Source: Eudromia elegans
Taxonomy: Eukaryota > Chordata > Aves > Tinamiformes > Tinamidae
NCBI GenBank assembly: GCA_003342815.1
Contig: PTEX01000049.1
Location: 1,985,605-2,049,604, forward strand
Reading direction: 5' to 3'
DNA: 64,000 bases
Shown: one piece after another, positions 1 to 8,300 of the stretch
How positions within the stretch are numbered: position 1 is the first letter of the stretch
Layout: every line of letters starts with the position of its first letter
Notes under the pieces: model-generated
The model's database searches: none
The model's input: the letters and a program-made list of their open reading frames with translations, nothing else
Told to the model about the DNA's origin: nothing
Position numbers and translations under genes: made by a program

Positions 1-960
1 TTTTGAGCTAACCCTCAAGGATCACACAGGCTGAACTTCCATTTCAAATCATTCCTGACAGCCGTGTTATTTGCCCCAGCATCCTGCCCCCAGAGCAGCC
101 CCTCCGAGCTATCTAAGACTCTAGCAGGCCCGGCAGCTGCTCGTGCTTTCCTCTTTCCGGGCCCTTGGAGGGAAGTCCCCATGTTTGCGGCGGTTGCTCC
201 ACCCGCGCCGACAGCATCCGGAAGGGAACCTGCCGGTGCGGATGCTGCTCCGCGTCCCGGCGGCGGCGGGGCGGGGGCCGCGGGGCGCCGGGGACGGCAG
301 GATGTCCGCGCTGCTGCTGCCGCGTGGAGATACGCGGTGCCCGCGGCCCTGCGCCAGCGTCTCCTTTGGAGCCTTTACTGTGCACCCAGACCCGTGCTGC
401 AAAGGGGCCTGAGCTGGACAGGAGGTGTCCCCCAGGGTGTCACCGAGGCAGCTCTCAGCCTCCCGAGGCCTTAACGGGCTGGAAGGGGCCAAAATGCCTA
501 GGGCGGCTGTTAGTGCCTTTAGGGTGAGCTTGGAGCGGAGGTCCCCGTGGGGGCTTCTGCACCGACCTGTCTCTGCCACCCCATACTTTAAAGGCTGGTG
601 TTTGATGCTTTATCCTGGGAGCAGATCCCCAGACAGACTGGAGCAAAATGGAGCAGAGGGGGAGGGTTTCTTGCTTGCCCGTGCTCTGAGCTGCCCCCAG
701 CTCCTTGTCCATGCAGGCGCAGAGCCTGCAGCGATGCCCATTGGTATCTTCTCCAAGCTGCCAGGCTAGAAAACCAGCTACGAAGCCCTCCAAGGGGCCT
801 GCAGAGGCACAAGGCAGCTTTATGCCGGGCAAACCTTGTGAAACTCCCCAGCAATTTTATCAGCAATTGCACGTCAACCCATGCAACCCGATCAAAACCG
901 ATGCAAAAACCTCCCCGCGTGCCCTGGCACCGACGGGCGCCCTTTGCTCCTCTCCCGCAG
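1..960 (+). other. RAB37: RAB37 intron (upstream part)
   Basis: This stretch lies before the first RAB37 exon seen and ends in a good acceptor (cccgcag, 954-960). I searched it by eye for the P-loop and switch I exons of RAB37 and did not find them, so it is read as intron. Positions 185-360 are strongly CpG-rich. Short open frames there match no Rab sequence. Confidence 0.7.
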
Positions 961-1002
961 AACAAGGTGGTGGCCGTGGACGGTGTGAAGGTGAAGCTGC
1001 AG
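961..1002 (+). CDS. RAB37: RAB37 exon (NKVVAVDGVKVKLQ)
   Basis: Fourteen whole codons between cccgcag and gtgagc encode the beta2-beta3 hairpin before the G3 motif. The start phase is 0, so the missing upstream exon ends on a codon boundary. Confidence 0.92.
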
Positions 1003-2420
1003 GTGAGCTGGGCCCGGGGGAGCTGCTCGTGGGGAGGCTGCCCCAAAACGGGTCCCTCCCGTTGCTCCCGGCGCCCCTTCCCGCAGATCTGGGACACGGC
1101 CGGCCAGGAGCGCTTCCGCAGCGTCACCCACGCCTACTACCGGGACGCCCAAGGTAGGTGCGGGGCCGGCCCGGCGGGGACGCCCCGCGGCCGGGGCGGT
1201 GACGGCCGCGCTCTGCCCGCGCAGCCCTGCTCCTGCTCTACGACATCACCAGCAAGCTCTCCTTCGACAACATCCGCGTGAGTACCCGCAGTCTCCGCCG
1301 CCCACCTCGCTCCGGGCAGCCCCGGCGGCTTCGTGCCCGTTTGGCACCCCTGGGTGCCCCCAGCAGCCCTGTGCCAGGGAGGACGCAGGGTGGGGGGGTT
1401 GGGGTGCTTCGCCCCGCGGCGCCGCGGCAGTTCCCGAGGCGCCCGTTCGGCGGCCCCGGCGCAGGGCCCGGCCGGCGCCGCGCGGCCCACGCAGCGCTGT
1501 CCTGGCAGGCCTGGCTCACCGAGATCCACGAGTTCGCCCAGAAGGACGTGGTCATCATGCTGCTGGGCAACAAGGTGCGCGCCGCCCGGAGCCCCCTCCC
1601 AGCACTGCCCCCGGGACACAGGGTGGCAGGGCTGGGGTGTCCCCCAGAGGCTTTGAGGGACGAGGGTGTTGGTGTCACTGGCTGCCAGTGGGAGGCAGCA
1701 CGAAGCCGAGATGCCCTTGGGTGCCAGGATCTTCCCCGATCCCGGATGCCCACCCCGATCCTGGATTTGCCCAAGTCCCTGGTTCCCAGCTGGGTACCAG
1801 ATGCAGGGCACCAGATGCCTCCCATGCTCCATGTCCTCCCACATGGTCCCCAATGTCCCTGTCATTCCCAAAGCCCCCAGGGACCAGCGGTCCCTCCAGG
1901 TCCTGGATGCTGCCAGGTCCAGATGCCCAGTGGGATGTGGATGTTCCCAAGTCCCCCAGAGCCACCAGGGTGTCCCCGGGTGGGTGCCCAAGCCGGGCGC
2001 TGGTGCTTCCCCTCTGTAGGCCGACGTGAGTGGTGAGAGGGCCGTGAGGACGGAGGACGGAGCATCGCTGGCCAGGGTGAGCCTATGGGGGCAGGCAGCA
2101 GCACCCTGTCCCCCTGTGTCCCCGCGTCCCAGCTGGCGCTGACAGAGCCCGGCCCGCAGGAGTACGGGGTGCCCTTCCTGGAGACCAGCGCCAAGACGGG
2201 CATGAACGTGGAGCTGGCGTTTCTGGCCGTGGCCAGGTGGGTGACGGGGCCGGCGCCGGGGCTGGGGGGGCAGCTCGGTGCCCGGGGCTGAGCCCGCTCT
2301 GCCGCCCACCGCAGGGAGCTCAAGGAGCGCGCGGAGCGGCGGGAGGAGCCGCCCCGCTGCCGCATCCACGAGTACGTGGAGGAGCGCAGGGAGGCGCCCG
2401 GCTGCTGCGCCTTCTCCTGA
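961..2420 (+). CDS. RAB37: RAB37, Ras-related small GTPase (3' part, seven exons)
   Basis: RAB37 is a Rab GTPase of secretory granules and exocytic vesicles that cycles between GDP and GTP states. Seven exons are visible: 961-1002, 1087-1153, 1225-1277, 1509-1574, 2020-2076, 2160-2236 and 2315-2420. All have GT-AG borders and matching phases and together encode 155 residues plus TGA. The nucleotide-binding motifs WDTAGQE (G3), NKAD (G4, split by an intron) and ETSAK (G5) are present. The tail GCCAFS has a twin cysteine suited to geranylgeranylation. The P-loop and switch I exons are not in the window, so the gene runs off the left end; the 155 residues fit the C-terminal two thirds of a protein of about 223 aa. 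RAB26 is the nearest alternative. The core sequence (IWDTAGQERF, DAQALLLLYDIT) and the NHERF1 neighbour favour RAB37. The introns are tiny (71-445 bp). Confidence 0.93.
1087..1153 (+). CDS. RAB37: RAB37 exon with WDTAGQE
   Basis: It follows cccgcag and encodes IWDTAGQERFRSVTHAYY plus RDAQ, then one base of the next codon before gtaggt. It holds the G3/switch II motif with the catalytic Gln. Confidence 0.94.
1225..1277 (+). CDS. RAB37: RAB37 exon (ALLLLYDIT...)
   Basis: Acceptor gcgcag, donor gtgagt. It completes Ala and encodes LLLLYDITSKLSFDNIR, typical of Rab beta4 and alpha3. It is the shortest but one of the exons and is in frame with both neighbours. Confidence 0.93.
1509..1574 (+). CDS. 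RAB37: RAB37 exon ending in the G4 motif
   Basis: Twenty-two codons between ctggcag and gtgcgc encode AWLTEIHEFAQKDVVIMLLG and then NK. The G4 NKxD motif is cut by the intron after NK. Confidence 0.94.
1575..2019 (+). other. RAB37 intron with degenerate C-rich repeats
   Basis: The largest RAB37 intron in view consists of loosely repeated C-rich phrases such as gatcccggatgccc, gatcctggatttgccc and caccagatgc. It looks like a decayed minisatellite; no exon or known element is recognised. Confidence 0.4.
2020..2076 (+). CDS. RAB37: RAB37 exon (ADVSGERAVRTEDGASLAR)
   Basis: Nineteen codons between ctctgtag and gtgagc complete NKAD and then follow the Rab37 pattern of a short charged alpha4 region. 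Divergence is higher here than in the flanking exons. Confidence 0.88.
2160..2236 (+). CDS. RAB37: RAB37 exon with ETSAK
   Basis: Acceptor cccgcag, donor gtgggt. It encodes EYGVPFLETSAKTGMNVELA and FLAVA, including the G5 SAK motif that contacts the guanine base, and leaves a two-base overhang. Confidence 0.94.
2315..2420 (+). CDS. RAB37: RAB37 last coding exon
   Basis: It follows caccgcag and encodes the hypervariable tail (RELKERAERREEPPRC...) ending REAPGCCAFS and TGA at 2418-2420. The tail CCxxS is a Rab-type double-cysteine prenylation signal. The hypervariable region is Arg/Glu-rich. Confidence 0.92.
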
Positions 2421-3070
2421 GCCAAGCGCTGCAGTCCCGGCGCCGCAGCCGTATCCAGAGGGTCCGAGGGGACGGATGGATGGGCGCGCCGCAGAGGCCC
2501 TGACCGAGCCCGCCTGGTCCCTTCCAAGCCCGCCGTTGCCTTCTCCAGCACCAGAGGGAAGCAGAGCGCCCTGGGGAGCAGGTTCCTCTAGCCCAGGGCT
2601 GTTTTTGGCCGGTTTTCCCGGGTGGGTGTGGATGGGGCTGCGGTCACCCATGCCCATGGACACTCAGGTGCTTCCGAGCCACAGACCCTCGCCGTGTCCC
2701 GTTGCTTTCCCACCTCGGTGTCCCCTGAACCAAACCCTGCTCAGGTGCCCCTGCAGCTTTGCCCAAACCAGCACTTTATCCCACAGTGGCCTGTCCGGCT
2801 GAGGAGGAGCCGGAGCTCCCTGTTCCCAGGGGGTCCCCGAGCCGCCTCTTCCCTTTGGTCCCTAACACGCTCCTTCCGGACACGGCCCGGGCGCCGCTGG
2901 TTCCCGCTGCAGCTCGATGCTCTGGGACCCCTTGACAGCGGCACCAGGAGACCGTATAAACTGCAGCCCTCGCCGTGGTTGAGGTTTTCTCCTGCTGCTG
3001 TGCATGCAATGCAAATATTTCCTGCTGCGCCTGGCAAACAGCAGATTAAATCCACTCGGTAGCGAGCGGA
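2421..3070 (+). other. RAB37: Probable RAB37 3' UTR
   Basis: Non-coding sequence after the RAB37 stop. The first plausible poly(A) signal is ATTAAA at 3045-3050, followed by G/T-rich DNA (cgtggccgtgggctccgtgg) near 3098-3115. The true end is not determined. Confidence 0.45.
3045..3050 (+). terminator. RAB37: Candidate RAB37 poly(A) signal ATTAAA
   Basis: ATTAAA is the commonest variant of AATAAA and is followed by GU-rich sequence. A second ATTAAA at 3264-3269 is an alternative. No canonical AATAAA was seen between 2421 and 3300. Confidence 0.35.
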
Positions 3071-4699
3071 TGCCTGGGATGCTTCAGCCATCACACGTGG
3101 CCGTGGGCTCCGTGGGAGCCAGAGGGGCCGGTGCGGAAAGGCTGCGGCATCCGGACGCGGGACACGGACACGGGTCGCGCGGCTCCTCCGATGCTCCGTG
3201 CCGCTTCCTGCGGCGCCGCTCTCACCCGACCGCTGTTCCCGGGGCTCCGGGATGAGTTCAAGAATTAAAGCTCCGTGTTTCCCGGGCCGGTCTGCCGCTT
3301 CCCTCCGCGTGGGAACACGCCGAGTCCGGTCGCAGCGTGGGCGGCCCGTCCTCCCCGCCCGCTGACGCTGCACATTTCAGCCCGTCCCAAGGTGAACAGG
3401 GCTGTTCCGTGACCCCCGCGCCGCCCGTGCGCAGCCCGGCATTCCCTGCATAGCTCCGCGTCAGCACAGCCCGCTGCGTCCCGCTCCCGGGGCCCGGCGG
3501 GAGGACGGACCAGGGCGGGAGCGGCGCACACAGACCCTGCCCGGCCCCATGGCTCCGGCGGCTTCCCCGCGTGCCGCGTTTCTGCCTTATCTCAGTGCCA
3601 AGGATCCGCTGGCCCAGCCCTTCCTGGGCTTGCCAAGCCCTTCCCAAGGTGCCGGGTCCCCGTGCCCGGTGCTGCTCAGGAGGGATGATCCCTGCTGCCT
3701 GCTGGAATTCCTGCTCCCAGCCCCTTGCCCGTAGCACGATTAAAAGCGATCCTAAAGGAGACTTGCAGCCACCCTCCGTTTTAACCGGGCCGCATGGGAG
3801 GAGCCGGCAGCTGCGGGCTCGGCACCCAGCGGCGTCTTGCACCGCACCTACCACCACCATTCCCGCTTCCCGGCCAAGCTCGGCACCCCGGAGCGCTCTC
3901 CCTCCCCGTGCACACTGCCGAGGGAAGCGGGAAGCGGGACCCGGGCTGCGTGCCGGCCTCGGCAGGGCGGCGGTTCCTGGAAAGCGCCGCTGCCTCCGCA
4001 CCCACTTCCCCTGCCGCGGAGCTGCCTGGTTCCGCTGTGAGCTCTCCGAGCCCGCGCTCCGGTCAGCCCCGGGTGGGAGCGGAGCCGGGATACGGACTGC
4101 AGGAAGGGCAGGGGGAGGGTGGAAGATCCCGGGAAGCCGCCAGGACTGCCCCTCGGGACCCCCAGCCAGGCAGAGGCACCGTCACTTTGACACCCACTGA
4201 CCCCCCTGGGAGATCCCTAAATCCCACAGGGGGAACACTTGGCAGTTGCAGGTGGTGTTTGGGTCATGAGGAAGGGAAAGCAGAGCCCATCCCGGTGCTG
4301 GGGCTGCCATCTGGGAAAGGGATGGGCAGTGGAGCCAGAGCCCATGGAGCTGGAAGTACTCTGAGCGCTCTGGGAGCTGAGAGGCTGCAAAGTGGCTCGT
4401 TGTGGGGGACAGCTTGGCATGGGGGGATCGACTTGGTCGCGCAGGGAAGTGATTGGAATTACAGGGAGCAATCTGGCCCCTCCAGGGACGGATGCATCCT
4501 CAGAGGCGGCGGCTGGGCCCCACAGAGAAGCCATTTGGCAGCACCTGGGAGCAATGCGGCCCCATGGCGGAGCAACGGGGTCCACGGGGCCGGACCTCGC
4601 CCCGAACCGGCCGCTTCGGGGGGAGCTCCGGCCCCACGGCGCGTGGATCGGGCCCCCCCGAGGAGCGACCGCGCCCCCGTGCGGCCCCTCCCGTGCATG
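3071..4699. other. RAB37-NHERF1 intergenic region
   Basis: GC-rich DNA with many short open frames on both strands, none resembling a known protein and none with coding-like splice structure. The last 200 bases merge into the NHERF1 CpG island. No repeat family is recognised. Confidence 0.5.
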
Positions 4700-4750
4700 A
4701 CAGATGGGCGTGGCCTACACGGTAATATTTAAATAACCACGCCCTCGACT

Positions 4751-4760
4751 CCTTATATGG
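4751..4760 (+). promoter_or_regulatory. CArG box (SRF site)
   Basis: CCTTATATGG fits the SRF consensus CC(A/T)6GG exactly. It lies 58 bases 5' of the TATA box, a normal proximal position for a serum response element. SRF binding is inferred, not shown. Confidence 0.6.
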
Positions 4761-4785
4761 ACTATATCCCTGCCCGCTGCTTGTG

Positions 4786-4790
4786 ATTGG
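4786..4790 (-). promoter_or_regulatory. Inverted CCAAT box
   Basis: ATTGG within gtgattggttg, 27 bases upstream of the TATA box. This is the usual NF-Y orientation and near the usual distance. Confidence 0.55.
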
Positions 4791-4817
4791 TTGTCTGCCC
4801 CTCGGCCCCGCCCCGGC

Positions 4818-4823
4818 TATAAA
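4818..4823 (+). promoter_or_regulatory. TATA box of NHERF1
   Basis: TATAAA in the context ggctataaaggcgcgg, flanked by GC-rich DNA as in strong TATA boxes, 57 bases before the initiator ATG. Confidence 0.7.
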
Positions 4824-4879
4824 GGCGCGGTCGGCGGGCGCGGCGCGCAGGCGGGAGTGGCGGTGGCAGCGCGGGCGCC

Positions 4880-5336
4880 ATGAGCTCGGCGGCGCCGCCG
4901 GCCCCGCGGCTCTGCTGCCTCGAGCGGGGCCCCGCGGGCTACGGCTTCCACCTGCACGGCGAGAAGGGCAAGGCGGGCCAGTACATCCGCCTCGTGGAGG
5001 CCGGCTCGCCGGCCGAGCGCGCGGGGCTGCGCGCCGGCGACCGCCTNNNNNNNNNNNNNNNNNNNNNNNNNNNNNNNNNNNNNNNNNNNNNNNNNNNNNN
5101 NNNNNNNNNNNNNNNNNNNNNNNNNNNNNNNNNNNNNNNNNNNNNNNNNNNNNNNNNNNNNNNNNNNNNNNNNNNNNNNNNNNNNNNNNNNNNNNNNNNN
5201 NNNNNNNNNNNNNNNNNNNNNNNNNNNNNNNNNNNNNNNNNNNNNNNNNNNNNNNNNNNNNNNNNNACCCGCCGGCGACAGCGCCGAGGCGGCGGCCGAG
5301 CCCCCGCGCCAGGAGCCGAGCCCGGCGGCGGAGCGG
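4880..5336 (+). CDS. NHERF1: NHERF1 exon 1 (PDZ1, interrupted by N gap)
   Basis: The first 56 residues end at GDRL where the Ns begin. The exon resumes at 5267 in a different frame and encodes [18 protein letters not shown] plus PAAER before gtaacg. The 3' part must be read from 5268 to join exon 2 in phase 0, so the written gap length does not keep frame. Confidence 0.85.
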
Positions 5337-8300
5337 GTAACGGGGGGACTCGGGCGTCTTGGTGGGGGGCGCGCGGGGTGGCCGGGGCTCCTCTGCCGCC
5401 TCCTCCCCATGCTCTGACCTCTCCTTGGTCGCGGATGCCCTCCCTGCGCGAGACCTCCGTGGGTGGCTCTGCCGGTCGGATGTTCGCGTCTCTGCTCGCC
5501 CTCCGCGTGCTTCCCTCTGGAAAAGTGCCCGGGACTTCGCTGAGCTTTAGCAGCCCCGTGGGCTGCCCTCCTCTCCCTCTTAATTTTCACTTTTCTCGCA
5601 TTTCTGGCACCCTGCGTGTCGCCGGGGGTGGCAGGCAGGGCCGAGAGGGCTCTGGGGGCTGTCAGGACGTGGGAGGCGGGCGGCCCGCCTGCTGCAGGAC
5701 CAGTAGAGCAGGGTGGGAAGCGCCCGAGGAGGCCGGCGGGGCGCAACGCGCGGAGCGGGCATGGAGCCGGCACGTTCCCGCGAGCTTGGCTGCGCGCTTG
5801 GGGTCACGCCGAGAGCGAGACGAGCTGCTCCGGGTCAAGCAGCGCTTTGCTCCGAGCTGCTCCTTGAGCAGGTTGGTTTTTTCCATGGATTGGGGTAGGT
5901 GATGCCGTGTCCTGAGCGCTCCTGCCTGGAGCAAGACCTGAGGCATGGTTGCACCTTTATCTTATTCATAAGGCAAAGAATCTCCTTCTGAGTGTCAAAC
6001 AGCTCCAAAATACAACCAAAAGGTAGACCTGGGGGCGGCGAGTACAGTGTTTTTGACTTACACCCCTCGCTTGAAGGGCAGGATGTGTCTGGAGCAGCGG
6101 AAAGGGTGGCGACCTCCCTGGGAAGGGGGCTCTGCTCCCGCCGCTCTGCGGGGCTCCGGCACAGACACTGATTAATGCAGGAATGTCAGCCTTAAACAGC
6201 GCGTAGGAGGCAGCCGCTGCACAAACAAAGCAATATAGAGAGGTAAGGAGTTGAGAAATATCTGACCTTTCCTGCCCAGCGTGGTTTCTAAGAGACGCTT
6301 TCGGCCGCCTGAGATAATGCTGCTTTTTATTTACCCAGCGAGAACATGTGTGTGTTGTTGTGACGAAGATGGGGATGGTCTTCCCGGGAAGCAGCCTTCC
6401 CAGGGTCTGCCGGCCCACGGAGGAGGCTTCTCCACCAGCTCTTGCACCATCCTTCTTGGGAAGGGATCAAACCAGCTGTGAGAGCAGCACAACTATCACA
6501 GCAATGGGTGCCCTGTCCCCAGCTGGGGACCCTCCTTCACCACCCAGGTCCCCTTGGAGGAGTGAGGGCCCAGGCTTTGCTGGAGAAGCCCCTTTCCGGC
6601 TCCAGGCACCACGGAGGCCCCGGGATGGTGGGATCCTGTGTGCATTCCCATGGCTGGTGCTGAGTCTCCCAGGATGTTTTCTGTGGCCACATGTAGTTCC
6701 CTGGTGGTTTGGAGTGAGCGGTGTTGGAGTTGCCTGGGAATTGCTGCAGGATTTATGAGTGTGTCCTACTGGGTCGGTATCTCCAGGGGGTTTGAGAGCT
6801 GGAGTTGATCCGTGTGGGATCTCCTGCACAAAGCAGAAGCCGGGAGGGATGAGGGTTTCGGGGAAGGTGTCAGGAGGGAGTGCACAGACTCGGGCTCCCC
6901 GCTGAGCCCTCGTGCCCCAGGGCCTTGCAGAGCAGCAGTTCTGCTCTTGTTTTCCCATTGGACTCCAGCCGGCGCCCGGTGCGTATCCCCTCGGCCTGCC
7001 TGACCCCTGGGATGTGCCGGCCGGGTGCTCCTGGAACGAATGGACCTGGTTCAGGGCTCCCGTTAATGCCTAACTGCCCCGTCTGGCGTGGGGTGGCCCT
7101 GGGGGAACCGCTGCTTCCTCTGCGGGACAGGGACAGAGTGTTTTGTTCCCAAGGTGTCAGGTGAAAACAGCCGGGAACATCCCCTTGTCCTTGGCAGACG
7201 GGGGAAGGATCCATCCCTGGCCTGTCCACTGGGACGCTGGAAGCGGATCGAGAGCCCTCGGGATCAAGTCACGTGCATTACAGGGCAAGAGTCCTGTTTT
7301 TATCCCAGGAGCGTTTCCAGCCAGGGCACTTTAAGGACACGTTGTGCTCGGTGATAGCCAGAGGACAAAGTCCAGCTGGGTCAGATGGCTCCTCTCTGCT
7401 GGGAACTGTCCCGCTTGTGGCACCTCCCCTGCCTGCCTGCGTCCCTGAGGATGCTCTTGTCCCACTTGGTGGAGATGGGCTGGATCCAACAAAGATGGGG
7501 ACCCTGTGGTGTGGGTTGGGGACAGCTGGCTGACCTGGGCTCAGTGTCCCCTGCCCTCCCCAGGCCTCACGGGAGGGCTCTGCTCGCTTCCCGTCCCCCT
7601 CTTGGCTTTTCCTCCATCCCAGCCGCATGCTGGACCTTGAGCCACAGCTGGGCATTCCTTGCTCCACTGGCTCCGGCTACGTGACCGCTTGCTGCCCAGT
7701 GGACACCAGCTCTGGATGGGGGGATGTGCTGGGGCCACCCATATGTCGCAGAGCCAGCGCTTGCCCCAGGCTGGCGTGCCCTTCTGCGCCTCGTTGGCTT
7801 GCTTTGCGCTCTCCACGAGCTGGAAAAAATCAGAGGCCGAGTACGTGCTGTTTGGGGGACCTTCCTGGGGGGGACGAGGTGCCTTTCACTGTCCTTAGAG
7901 GACTCGGAGGTCTCGCGAGGCCGCAGGTGCAGCGAGGCCGGGCTGGGGATGCGGCGCGCGCGGGTGGAAGGTGACGGTGGCTTTTGTGCCGTTGCAGAAA
8001 CAGGAAGTTGTTTGGGCTTGTGAAAGGCTCTGAGCATCCCGCTCCCACCGCAGACGTTTCTCAACAGGTAGCAGGAGCCTCTGCAGCTGGGGCAGGGCTG
8101 GGGCTGGGTGTTGGTGCAGAAAAACGAGGATGGGTGGGATGGGAGACCCCCTTGTCCCGCCCGCACTGAGCAGCAGCTCTTTGCCGCGGTGGGAAGACGC
8201 TCAGTGTGCTGGAACTGGAAGGGATGCATGGAAAACCGGCCTGGAGGATGCTCCGTAGTGTGTGCTCCATAGTGGGTCTCTGCTGAGCAGGGGGCTGGGG

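Larger units (their letters stand above)
4700..4879 (+). promoter_or_regulatory. NHERF1: NHERF1 core promoter and short 5' UTR
   Basis: In order: a KLF/SP-type GGGCGTGG (4706-4713), an AT-rich spacer, the inverted copy CCACGCCC (4737-4744), a CArG box (4751-4760), an inverted CCAAT box (4786-4790), CCCCGCCCC-like SP sites (about 4805-4815) and a TATA box (4818-4823). The TATA position predicts a start near 4850, giving a 5' UTR of about 30 bases. The region opens a CpG island that runs through exon 1. Confidence 0.7.

Noticed and set aside
598-1281. 227-codon plus-strand frame covering the first RAB37 exons
   Set aside because: It runs through introns and reads only the WDTAGQERF exon in the right frame. 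The spliced structure is the real gene.
1137-2663. 508-codon open frame on the minus strand across RAB37
   Set aside because: It lies antisense to confirmed RAB37 exons in very GC-rich DNA, where stop codons are rare. Its sequence is a low-complexity Gly/Pro/Ala/Arg mix with no domain.
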